From the NCBI GenBank assembly GCA_022844125.1, contig JALHMI010000006.1, forward strand, positions 124,001 through 188,000: 64,000 nucleotides of DNA, in the 5' to 3' direction. The notes below the pieces were generated by a model. That model worked only from the letters and a program-made list of their open reading frames with translations. It made no database searches and was not told the origin of the DNA. The DNA comes from Pirellulales bacterium. GTDB taxonomy: Bacteria; Planctomycetota; Planctomycetia; Pirellulales; PALSA-1355. The stretch's first letter is position 1. Each line of letters starts with the position of its first letter. A program made the position numbers and the translations under genes. This document shows, one piece after another, positions 1-8,113 of this stretch.

Positions 1-1
1 C

Positions 2-2425
2 ATCCAGTTCGCAATTCATCCGCTGGATGGCCGGATGATCGTGATCGAAATGAACCCGCGCGTGAGCCGTTCGAGCGCGCTGGCCTCGAAGGCGACGGGT
101 TTTCCAATCGCCAAGATTGCGGCCAAGCTGGCCGTGGGTTATCGGTTGCACGAGCTGCCGAACGACATCACGCGCGAGACGAAGGCCTGCTTCGAGCCGA
201 CGATCGATTATGTGGTGACCAAGATTCCGCGGTTCGCGTTCGAAAAGTTTCCCGAGGCCGATCCGACGCTGACCACGCAGATGAAGAGCGTCGGCGAGAC
301 GATGGCCATCGGCCGCACGTTCAAGGAGTCGTTCCAGAAGGCGCTCCGCGGGCTGGAAGTCGGCAGCTTCGGCTTCGGGTGCGACAACAAGGACCTGTGG
401 GGCACCGACGAGCAGCCCGACCACGACCAGATTCGCGTCAAACTTTCCACGCCGGGTGACGAGCGGGTGTGGTACATCCGCTACGCATTCAAGAGCGGGA
501 TGTCGATCGAAGAAGTGCATCGGCTGTCGCACATTGACCCTTGGTTTCTCCAGCATCTGCATGAGATCGTCGAGCTGGAAGGGCAACTGCGCGACCACGA
601 TGGTCCCGCGAGCGCCAGCGACGAACTGATCCGTCGCGTGAAGCAGGCTGGTTTTTCCGATCGGCAACTGGCGACGATCTGGAGCACGAACGAGATCGCG
701 ATTCGCGCGGATCGCAAGCGGCGTGGAATTGTGGCCACCTTCAAATCGGTGGATACTTGCGCTGCGGAGTTTGAAGCCTACACCCCGTATTACTACTCGA
801 CCTACGAACAAGAGGACGAGACGCCGGCCCTGGCGCCCGGTCGTCAGCGGGTGATGATTCTGGGCGGCGGACCGAATCGCATCGGCCAGGGGATCGAGTT
901 CGACTACTGCTGTTGCCACGCCAGTTTCGCCCTGCGCGAGATGGGTATCGAATCGATCATGGTCAACTCGAATCCCGAGACGGTCAGCACCGATTACGAC
1001 ACCAGCGACCTGCTGTTCTTCGAGCCGCTGACGACCGAGGACGTGCTGAACATTTGCGACCGCGTGCAGCCGGACGGCGTGATCGTGCAGTTCGGCGGGC
1101 AGACGCCGCTGAACCTGGCCCGAGCGCTGGCGAGCGCCGGCGTGCCGATTATTGGCACGAGCGTCGACACGATCGAAGACGCCGAGGATCGCGAGAAGTT
1201 CCAGCAGCTTCTGTTGCGGCTTGGCTTGAAGCAGCCGGCGAACGGCATTGCTCGGACGATGGCCCAGGCCCGGAGCGAAGCGGCCAAGATTGGCTTCCCG
1301 GCCCTGGTGCGGCCGAGCTTTGTGCTGGGCGGCCGGGCGATGGAAATCTGCTACGACCACGCGCAGCTCGAGCGGTTCGTGGCCGAGGCCTTCATCGTCG
1401 CTCAAGGGCAGCCGGTGTTGATCGATCGTTTTCTGGAAGACGCGATCGAAGTGGACGTCGACGCGATCAGCGACGGCGAAACGGTGATCGTGGCCGGAAT
1501 CATGGAACACATCGAGGAGGCCGGCGTGCACTCGGGCGACTCGGCCTGCGTGATTCCGCCGTATAGCCTGCAGGGGCCGATCCTGCAGGAGATTCGCGAA
1601 GCCACCCACGCGCTGGCCAAGAAGCTGCGCGTGAAGGGGCTGATGAACATCCAGTATGCGATCAAGAAGGAAGACGGCCGGCAGAACCTGTATGTGCTCG
1701 AGGTGAATCCCCGGGCGAGCCGCACGGTGCCTTTTGTTTCCAAGGCGACCGGCGTGCCGATTGCGAAGATTGCGGCCAAGGTGATGGCCGGCATGACGCT
1801 GGCTGAAGCGGGTCTCGAGAAGGAGCCGATTCCCAGTCACGTCTCGATCAAAGAAAGCGTGTTCCCGTTCCGCAAGTTTGCGGGCGTCGACATCGTGCTC
1901 GGGCCCGAGATGCGTTCGACTGGCGAAGTGATGGGAATCAGCGACCGGTTTTCGATCGCGTTTGCCAAGGCGCAGCTTGCGGCGGGCACGGTACTTCCGC
2001 TCAAGGGGACGATCTTTATCAGCGTCGCAGCGCCCGCGAAGGAGCACATGGTGGGGCTGGCCGAGCGGCTGTCGAAGCTGGGCTATAAGCTGATGAGCAC
2101 CGAAGGCACGGCGCGACGGTTGGAGGCGGCCGGCATTCCGGTGCAGCAGATCAACAAGCTGCAGGAAGGGCAGCCGAACCTCTTGGACTACCTGGTGGAC
2201 GGCGCGATTCACCTGATCATGAACACGCCCAGCGGCAAGGGGGCGCGGACCGACGAAGGCCGGATTCGCGCGGCTGCGGTGGCAGGCGGCGTGCCCTGCA
2301 TCACCACGATTCAGGCGGCCGACGCGGCCGTGCGAGCGATGGAAGCCTTGCGCGATGAGGAGATCACCGTGCAGGCACTGCAGGACCGGTTCGCGCCCGA
2401 GCCGCGGAAGAAGCAGACGGTGTAA
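2..2425 (+). CDS. carB: Carbamoyl phosphate synthase large subunit (5' end missing)
   Basis: Makes carbamoyl phosphate from bicarbonate, two ATP and ammonia supplied by CarA, feeding pyrimidine and arginine synthesis in the cytoplasm. The frame is already open at base 2, so the gene enters from the left edge. About 807 codons are visible of the ~1070 usual for the family, so roughly the first 270 residues lie outside. Seen in order: the end of the first ATP-grasp domain (EMNPRVSRSSALASKATG), the helical oligomerisation domain, the second synthetase half (GGGPNRIGQGIEFDY, then EVNPRASRTVPFVSKATG), and a C-terminal MGS-like allosteric domain of about 140 residues. The two near-identical ATP-grasp endings reflect the internal duplication typical of CarB. 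No frameshift is seen. The identification is certain; only the start is unknown. Confidence 0.98.
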   Translation: MQFAIHPLDGRMIVIEMNPRVSRSSALASKATGFPIAKIAAKLAVGYRLHELPNDITRETKACFEPTIDYVVTKIPRFAFEKFPEADPTLTTQMKSVGETMAIGRTFKESFQKALRGLEVGSFGFGCDNKDLWGTDEQPDHDQIRVKLSTPGDERVWYIRYAFKSGMSIEEVHRLSHIDPWFLQHLHEIVELEGQLRDHDGPASASDELIRRVKQAGFSDRQLATIWSTNEIAIRADRKRRGIVATFKSVDTCAAEFEAYTPYYYSTYEQEDETPALAPGRQRVMILGGGPNRIGQGIEFDYCCCHASFALREMGIESIMVNSNPETVSTDYDTSDLLFFEPLTTEDVLNICDRVQPDGVIVQFGGQTPLNLARALASAGVPIIGTSVDTIEDAEDREKFQQLLLRLGLKQPANGIARTMAQARSEAAKIGFPALVRPSFVLGGRAMEICYDHAQLERFVAEAFIVAQGQPVLIDRFLEDAIEVDVDAISDGETVIVAGIMEHIEEAGVHSGDSACVIPPYSLQGPILQEIREATHALAKKLRVKGLMNIQYAIKKEDGRQNLYVLEVNPRASRTVPFVSKATGVPIAKIAAKVMAGMTLAEAGLEKEPIPSHVSIKESVFPFRKFAGVDIVLGPEMRSTGEVMGISDRFSIAFAKAQLAAGTVLPLKGTIFISVAAPAKEHMVGLAERLSKLGYKLMSTEGTARRLEAAGIPVQQINKLQEGQPNLLDYLVDGAIHLIMNTPSGKGARTDEGRIRAAAVAGGVPCITTIQAADAAVRAMEALRDEEITVQALQDRFAPEPRKKQTV

Positions 2426-2499
2426 ACTGGCGACGAACCGCCCTCAAATCTCTTGGCAACAATCGAACGCGAAACTGCATACTTGAGGAGAGGCAGCGG

Positions 2500-5181
2500 T
2501 TGAGGGATCAACAGACGCAAATGCCCTGGCACGCGCTCGAGCTGACTTCAGTTCGGGAGAAATTGCAATTTTCCGACGATGGTTTGTCGGAATCTGAAGC
2601 GCGGACGCGCTTGCAGCAGTATGGCGTAAACAAGCTGCCGGAACAGCCGCCACCGACGATCTGGCAAATCGTGCTGCGGCAGTTTTACAGCCCGCTGATC
2701 TACATCCTGGTACTTGCCGCGATAATCTCGCTGGCCATCGGCGACTTCAAGGATGCCGGGTTCATCGCGGCGGTGCTGGCGATCAACACCTTGATCGGCG
2801 CTTACCAGGAATGGAAAGCCGAGCAAAGCAGCCACGCGCTGCGGAAGCTATTGCAGATCCGGGCCGCAGTCTGGCGCGACGGCGAGGTGCGGACAATCCC
2901 CGCCGAGGAACTGGTGCCCGGCGACGTCGTCTGGTTGGAGTCAGGAAACCGGGTGCCTGCCGATCTGCGACTGTTGTCGGTGCAGGGCCTGGAGATCGAC
3001 GAGTCGTTGTTGACCGGCGAATCGGTGCCGGTCGCGAAAGAAGCCCAGTGGCGGGGACCGGAGAACGCTCCGGTGGGCGATCGCGCGAATATGTCCTTTG
3101 CCGGCTCGATTGTGACCCGGGGGCGCTCCAAAGGGGTCGTGGTGGCGACGGGGACGGCCACAAACGTGGGGCAACTGGCGCTCGACGTGATGGGAAGTTC
3201 GGGCGGCACGCCGCCGTTGATAGCGCGGATGGAGCGGTTCACTAACTTTGTGGCGGTGGCAACGCTGGTAGCCTCCGTGGCGATTGGCGGGTTGGCCGTG
3301 GTGCTTGGCCGCTACCCGCTGAGCGAAGTGTTTATGTTTGCAGTCGCCCTGGCGGTGGCCGCGATCCCCGAGGGACTTCCCGTGGCGATGACGGTGGCCC
3401 TGGCCATTGCCACAACCCGGATGGCACGGCGCGGAGTGATTGTGCGTCGGCTGACGGCGGTGGAAGGTTTGGGTAGTTGCACGCTGATTGCAACGGACAA
3501 GACCGGCACGCTGACGGTCAACGAATTGACGGTTCGCGAAGTGAGGTTGCCCGAGGGAGTCGTGTGTTCGGTCAGCGGAGAGGGTTTTGTGCCCGAGGGG
3601 CAGGTGCTCGCTGAAGGGGAGTCAATTCGCCAGGGAGGGCGGCCGGCGCTCGACGGACTGGTGCGGGCCGGCGTGCTGTGCAACGAGTCTGACTTGCACC
3701 GCCGCAATGGTCACTGGGAGTGGCGCGGCGACGCGGTGGATATCGCTCTGTTAACGTTGGCCTTCAAGTTGGGCATGGAGCGTGCGTCGCTGCTGGCGGC
3801 CCATCCCCAGGTCAACGAGATTCCGTTCGAATCCGAGCATCAGTTTGCCGCCACCTACCGCGAAGTCGAGGGCCAGGTTCGGGTGTTCGTCAAAGGCGCG
3901 CCTGAACGAGTGCTGGCCATGTGCGGCGGCCAGGCCAATCGGGAACAGCTCGAAGCCGCCGCGCTGGACATGGCCGCTCGCGGCTTTCGAGTGCTGGCGC
4001 TTGCCGAGGGAGATGGGCGCGACGGCGCCAGCGCGGAGCTGGCTCCGCCCGAGCCGGCAGGGCTGACCTTCCTGGGCCTGGTCGGCATGATCGATCCCTT
4101 GCGGAGCGGTGTTCGTGAGGCGGTTCATGCTTGTCACGACGCGGGCGTCGAGGTGTCGATGGTCACCGGCGACCACCGCGTTACGGCGCTGGCGATTGCC
4201 CGCGAACTCGATCTGGCGCATGAGGAGTCGCAGGTGGTAACCGGCCCCGAACTGATCGGCAAGTCGCCCGACGAACTGGCCCAGATCGTCAGGCGGGTAA
4301 AAGTGTTTGCGCGGGTGGCGCCGCGGCAGAAGCTGGAAATTGTGAACGCCGCCCGGATCGCGGGGCACTTTGTGGCGGTGACCGGCGACGGGGTCAACGA
4401 TGCGCCGGCGCTGCGGGCCGCGAACATCGGCGTCGCGATGGGTAAGGCCGGCACCGATGTCGCCCGAGAGGCCGCGGAGCTGGTTATCGGGGATGACAAT
4501 TTTGCCACGATTGTGGCGGGCGTGGAAGAGGGGCGGATTGCATACGACAACATTCGCAAGGTGATTTTTCTGCTGCTGTCGACGGGCGCGGCAGAGCTGC
4601 TGATGGTCTTGCTGACCGTGATGTTCGGTTTTCAATTGCCGCTGCTGCCGGTGCAGCTTTTGTGGCTGAACCTGGTGACCAACGGCATACAGGGAGTGGC
4701 GATCGCCTTTGAGCCAGGGGAGGGCGACACCCTGCGCCGGCGGCCGCGATCGCCGACCGAGCCGATCTTCAATCGGCTGATGAACGAGCGGATGATTGTT
4801 TCCGTGTCGGTCATGGGTGGCGTGGGGTTCGTCGCTTTCGCCTGGATGATTCGCAACGGCTGGAGCGAGCTCGAAGCGCGCAATATGCTGTTGCTGCTGA
4901 TGGTACTGTTCGAAAACTTCCACATCGGCAACTGTCGTTCCGAGATCAAGTCGGCCTTTGCGTTGTCGCCGTTGCGGAGCCCGATTTTGATGTTTGGGGC
5001 GCTATCGGCGCTGGGCATTCATGTAGCCGCCATGTATTTGCCGTTCATGGAAACGGTGCTGGGAACTCGACCCGTCTCGCTGGTTGAATGGCTGGCGGTG
5101 ATCGGATTGGCGGCCACGATTATTCCCGCCCTGGAACTGCACAAGTGGGTGTGGAATCGTCGCTATCCGGCCGTGTTGTAG
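2500..5181 (+). CDS. P-type cation-transporting ATPase (P2 type)
   Basis: Integral membrane ion pump of 893 residues that couples ATP hydrolysis to cation transport. It has an N-terminal cation-ATPase domain (residues ~5-75), actuator loop with LTGES (~residue 170), PEGLP in M4, phosphorylation motif DKTGTLT with Asp333, hinge TGDGVNDAPALRAANIG, and C-terminal membrane segments. The M5 region keeps a Glu (GAAELLMVLL) at the place of a calcium-pump ligand, but M6 reads LWLNLVTNG where calcium pumps have NLVTDG, so the key Asp is Asn. The ion is therefore uncertain: Ca2+ is not assured and Na+, K+ or H+ are possible. I chose the TTG at 2500 because a GAGGAGAGG Shine-Dalgarno sits about 8 bases upstream; an ATG at 2521 is the alternative. 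crcB follows 30 bases downstream. Confidence 0.93.
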   Translation: MRDQQTQMPWHALELTSVREKLQFSDDGLSESEARTRLQQYGVNKLPEQPPPTIWQIVLRQFYSPLIYILVLAAIISLAIGDFKDAGFIAAVLAINTLIGAYQEWKAEQSSHALRKLLQIRAAVWRDGEVRTIPAEELVPGDVVWLESGNRVPADLRLLSVQGLEIDESLLTGESVPVAKEAQWRGPENAPVGDRANMSFAGSIVTRGRSKGVVVATGTATNVGQLALDVMGSSGGTPPLIARMERFTNFVAVATLVASVAIGGLAVVLGRYPLSEVFMFAVALAVAAIPEGLPVAMTVALAIATTRMARRGVIVRRLTAVEGLGSCTLIATDKTGTLTVNELTVREVRLPEGVVCSVSGEGFVPEGQVLAEGESIRQGGRPALDGLVRAGVLCNESDLHRRNGHWEWRGDAVDIALLTLAFKLGMERASLLAAHPQVNEIPFESEHQFAATYREVEGQVRVFVKGAPERVLAMCGGQANREQLEAAALDMAARGFRVLALAEGDGRDGASAELAPPEPAGLTFLGLVGMIDPLRSGVREAVHACHDAGVEVSMVTGDHRVTALAIARELDLAHEESQVVTGPELIGKSPDELAQIVRRVKVFARVAPRQKLEIVNAARIAGHFVAVTGDGVNDAPALRAANIGVAMGKAGTDVAREAAELVIGDDNFATIVAGVEEGRIAYDNIRKVIFLLLSTGAAELLMVLLTVMFGFQLPLLPVQLLWLNLVTNGIQGVAIAFEPGEGDTLRRRPRSPTEPIFNRLMNERMIVSVSVMGGVGFVAFAWMIRNGWSELEARNMLLLLMVLFENFHIGNCRSEIKSAFALSPLRSPILMFGALSALGIHVAAMYLPFMETVLGTRPVSLVEWLAVIGLAATIIPALELHKWVWNRRYPAVL

Positions 5182-5211
5182 TACGTCGTCTTTAGCCCGC
5201 GCGAGCCCTGC

Positions 5212-5595
5212 ATGAATACCTGGCAGAACTTGGCGTTGATCGCTGGAGCCGGGGCGCTCGGCACGCTGGCGCGGTACTTTCTTGCCAGCTTCGTACAGCG
5301 GCTGCATCCCTATGAGTTTCCCTGGGGCACGCTCGCGGTGAACTCCCTGGGGTGCTTCCTGTTCGGCCTCGTCTGGTCGTTGGCCGAAGGGCGCGGGCTC
5401 GTCAGCGTGCACGCCCGGGCGATCATCTTGGTGGGTTTCATGGGGGCCTTCACCACGTTCAGCACGTTTGCGTTCGAGACCTCTCAGCTCATGCACCGGC
5501 ACGAGCTGCTAGCGGCCGGGGCGAACATTCTGTTGAGCAACGTGCTGGGGATCGTGCTGGTGTTCGTCGGGCTGGCGCTGGGGCGGCTGGTGTAG
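5212..5595 (+). CDS. crcB: Fluoride efflux channel CrcB (Fluc)
   Basis: Small membrane protein (127 residues) of the CrcB/Fluc family, which forms dual-topology dimers that let fluoride leave the cytoplasm. Four hydrophobic segments are visible. The diagnostic signature GFMGAFTTFSTFAFE (residues ~70-85) carries the Phe-box and Thr/Ser-lined pore, and an N-terminal GALGTLARY and central WGTLAVNSLGCFL are also family-typical. There is a single copy, so it should act as a homodimer. It lies 30 bases after the P-type ATPase and may share its transcript. No fluoride riboswitch is recognisable before either gene. Start at the first ATG, without an obvious Shine-Dalgarno. Confidence 0.95.
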   Translation: MNTWQNLALIAGAGALGTLARYFLASFVQRLHPYEFPWGTLAVNSLGCFLFGLVWSLAEGRGLVSVHARAIILVGFMGAFTTFSTFAFETSQLMHRHELLAAGANILLSNVLGIVLVFVGLALGRLV

Positions 5596-5614
5596 AACCC
5601 GCTTGTGCTGGCAT

Positions 5615-5638
5615 TCCAGGGGAGGGTATTCCCCTGGA
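5615..5638 (+). terminator. Probable intrinsic terminator after crcB
   Basis: Perfect 9-bp inverted repeat (TCCAGGGGA / TCCCCTGGA) with a 6-base loop, starting 20 bases after the crcB stop codon. Only a short T stretch follows, so it may be a weak terminator. Confidence 0.5.
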
Positions 5639-5765
5639 TTTGGAGGGAATTTCGCACTCTGCCACAAGATCGGGCCGGCTCGAGCGAAAATATTGCTGCC
5701 GGGACCGGAGGCCTGTTATATTTCCCAGCGCCAGAAGCACCACCCATCCACGCGGAGCCATCGCC

Positions 5766-6518
5766 ATGCGTACGTTTCTGTTCGGCCTGCTATCGCTTGC
5801 CCTCGCCGCTCCCGTATTCGCTGAGGACGGCACTCCCGATCCGCCGCTCGACAACCAGAAGCTGACCATTCACACGCTGGTCCGCGAGGACATCTTTGCC
5901 GGCTGGCGATCGAAGAACATGGAGCGCTTCGAGCGGGGTGAGAAGAACATCGAGCTGCTGCTCGAGCAGCGGCCGAAGTTCAAGGCCGACCTGCTGGCCT
6001 GGAAGGGCGGGGCGAAGCTGTATCGCGCGGTGCTGGCTCACGAAGAGGGCAACCAGGAAGAGTTTCAGAAGCTGTATGCCGAGGCCAAGAGCTTGCTCGA
6101 GGAAGCCGCGACGCTGGGCAAAGGCAACGCCGGCGTGGCGGCGGTCGTCGGTGGCAGCTACCTGACCTTTGGCGATCGGTTGCCCGAGGAACTGCGCGAG
6201 CATGCCTGGCAAACGTCGTACGACAACTACCAGACGCTGTGGAAGTACCAGGGGAAGATCGTCGAGAATCTACCCACGCACATCAAGGGGGAGCTGCTCG
6301 CCGGGCTCGTGCAATCGGCCCACCGCACCGGCCGCGACGCCGAGTACCAACAGTACCTGGAAAAGATCATCGAGGTGCTGCCGGACACGGGCTACTCGCG
6401 CGTGGCGCTCCAGTGGAAAGAGAATCCCGAGAGTGCCAAGACGAGCAACATCTCCTGTAAGAGCTGCCACGCCGAGGGGCGGCTGGAAGCGCGGCTGGCG
6501 GTGATCGGGGAAAAGTAA
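5766..6518 (+). CDS. Secreted monohaem c-type cytochrome-like protein
   Basis: 250-residue exported protein of unknown role. The first 19 residues form a clean Sec signal peptide (MRTFLFGLLSLALAAPVFA). The mature part is helical and charged, resembling TPR-like repeats between residues ~30 and 220, and ends with a single haem-binding CKSCH (Cys231-His235) close to the C terminus. A helical scaffold with one late CxxCH is common among planctomycete exported proteins; electron transfer or haem-dependent sensing is inference. The same frame is open far upstream (to about 5352), but the signal peptide fixes the start at 5766. It is convergent with the amidohydrolase gene; only 20 bases separate the two stops. 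Confidence 0.7.
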   Translation: MRTFLFGLLSLALAAPVFAEDGTPDPPLDNQKLTIHTLVREDIFAGWRSKNMERFERGEKNIELLLEQRPKFKADLLAWKGGAKLYRAVLAHEEGNQEEFQKLYAEAKSLLEEAATLGKGNAGVAAVVGGSYLTFGDRLPEELREHAWQTSYDNYQTLWKYQGKIVENLPTHIKGELLAGLVQSAHRTGRDAEYQQYLEKIIEVLPDTGYSRVALQWKENPESAKTSNISCKSCHAEGRLEARLAVIGEK

Positions 6519-6538
6519 GCCTTGAGAGATCGTCACGA

Positions 6539-8110
6539 TCAGCTTTTGAATCGCAGGGCCCGGCCGGGTTGCGCGGCGCCGGGCTGCGTGATGGCGGCGC
6601 CGGCGGCGTAGACTTCCACGCCGCTGGTGAACACGTGGTCGATGCCCACTGAGAGCTGGTGCGGATCGGCAAAGGTCGCGCGGTCGGTGACGGTCGCGGG
6701 GTCGAAGATCGCGAGGTCCGCCACGGCGCCCTCGCGCACTTCGCCGCGATCCGTGAGGCCGAAGCGTTTGGCGGGAATGCCGGACATCTTCCGCACGGCT
6801 GCTTCCAGCGCGAACAGCCGCTGGTCGCGCACCCGCGGGCCGAGCATCCGCGGAGCCGAGCCGTAGACGCGCGGATGCACCTGACCGTTTGGGAAGTAAA
6901 TGCCGTCGGTGCCGAGCATGAACTTGTCGTGCTTGAGGAACGGATCGATCAGCCGGTCGTCCCCTCCTTCCAGCACGGACAGCGCGGCCAGGTTCTCTTC
7001 GAGCACCAGGTCGCAGACCGTGTCGGCCGGAGACTTGCCAAGCGCGGCCGCAATCTGGGCCAGCGATTGGCCCCGATGACGGAGGTTCTCCTCGCCCGGG
7101 CACCAGGCGAAGTGAATCTTCTCGGGCGGCAGCGGGAAGCATTCCAGCAACAGGGCGGTGCGCTCGCGAATCACGGGGTCACTGAGCTTTTCGATGACGC
7201 GCAGCGGGCCATCCTCCCAGACCTCGTACGGCAGGAGGTAGTTGAACATCGTCGAGCCGGCCGAGTAAGGATAGATGTCGAACGAGAAGTCGACGGCGTG
7301 GACTGCGATCCGATCGACGTAGGCCAGAATCTCTTCGGCTTCGGCCGCCGTGCCGGCCTTGAGATGCGAAATGTGCACGGGGACGCCGGCCCGCTCGCCG
7401 ATCTCGACGGCTTCCTTCACGCCGGCAAGCGTGCCTTTCTTGTAGCGGACGTGCGTGACGTACAGTCCGCGCCAGGGAGCCATCGCCGAGCAGACTTCGA
7501 CGAGTTCGTCGGTCGTGGCGAAGCATTCGCTGACGTAGTCGAGGCCGGTGGAGATGCCAACGGCGCCGGCATCCATTTCCTTTTCAACCTCGCGGCGGAT
7601 GATCTTGATCTGCGAGTCGTCGAGCGGTCCGCGCTTCCAGCCGGCGGCCAGCACGCGCAAGTTCGCATAGGGAATCTCGCTGATGACGTTCTGGGCCGTG
7701 CGGCGGTCGAGCAGGGACTGATAGTCGGCGATTGAGCGCCAGCCTTCATAGTCTTCAGGCACCAGAGCGTTCAGCCCGCGAAGGTAGACGATCCATTCGC
7801 GCCAGTTGTGGGGCGTGACCGGAGCGTAGCTGATGCCATCGCTCATCAGGACTTCGGTGGTAAAGCCCTGGCTGGTTTTGCACTCGAGGTTTGGCGTCTT
7901 GAGCAGCCAGCCGTCGGCGTGGGTGTGGACATCGATGAAGCCGGGAGCGACGACGCGGCCCGCGGCGTCGATCGTGCGTGCGGCTGGCGCGGTCTCAAGT
8001 TTGCCGATGGCGGCGATGCGGTCGCCGCGCAGGCCGACATCGGCCGCGTAGCGCTCGCGTCCGGTGCCGTCGATGATTGTGCCGCCGCGGATGAGAGTGT
8101 CGAAGTGCAT
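6539..8110 (-). CDS. N-acyl-D-amino-acid deacylase-type amidohydrolase
   Basis: 523-residue cytoplasmic metal-dependent hydrolase of the amidohydrolase superfamily, closest in pattern to D-aminoacylases (N-acyl-D-amino acid deacylase; hydantoinase/dihydropyrimidinase relatives). The N-terminal beta-sandwich strand and first metal site GFIDVHTHAD (His62, His64) are present, as are the later THVRY and HISHLK histidines and the TDG aspartate near residue 400. In D-aminoacylases a Cys in a GNCGIS motif helps bind zinc; here the position reads SDGIS with Asp91 instead. Substrate is therefore uncertain: D-amino-acid derivatives, dipeptides or ureides are possible. It has no signal peptide. It lies 3 bases downstream of the large cytochrome gene and may be the last gene of that minus-strand run. 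Confidence 0.85.
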   Translation of the reverse strand: MHFDTLIRGGTIIDGTGRERYAADVGLRGDRIAAIGKLETAPAARTIDAAGRVVAPGFIDVHTHADGWLLKTPNLECKTSQGFTTEVLMSDGISYAPVTPHNWREWIVYLRGLNALVPEDYEGWRSIADYQSLLDRRTAQNVISEIPYANLRVLAAGWKRGPLDDSQIKIIRREVEKEMDAGAVGISTGLDYVSECFATTDELVEVCSAMAPWRGLYVTHVRYKKGTLAGVKEAVEIGERAGVPVHISHLKAGTAAEAEEILAYVDRIAVHAVDFSFDIYPYSAGSTMFNYLLPYEVWEDGPLRVIEKLSDPVIRERTALLLECFPLPPEKIHFAWCPGEENLRHRGQSLAQIAAALGKSPADTVCDLVLEENLAALSVLEGGDDRLIDPFLKHDKFMLGTDGIYFPNGQVHPRVYGSAPRMLGPRVRDQRLFALEAAVRKMSGIPAKRFGLTDRGEVREGAVADLAIFDPATVTDRATFADPHQLSVGIDHVFTSGVEVYAAGAAITQPGAAQPGRALRFKS

Positions 8111-8113
8111 GCG

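Noticed and set aside
5182..5211. Fluoride riboswitch ahead of crcB
   Set aside because: Only 30 bases separate the genes, and neither that gap nor the 74 bases before the ATPase shows the conserved fluoride-aptamer core.
5352..5765. Long N-terminal extension of the monohaem protein
   Set aside because: It overlaps crcB in another frame and the signal peptide at 5766 marks the true start.
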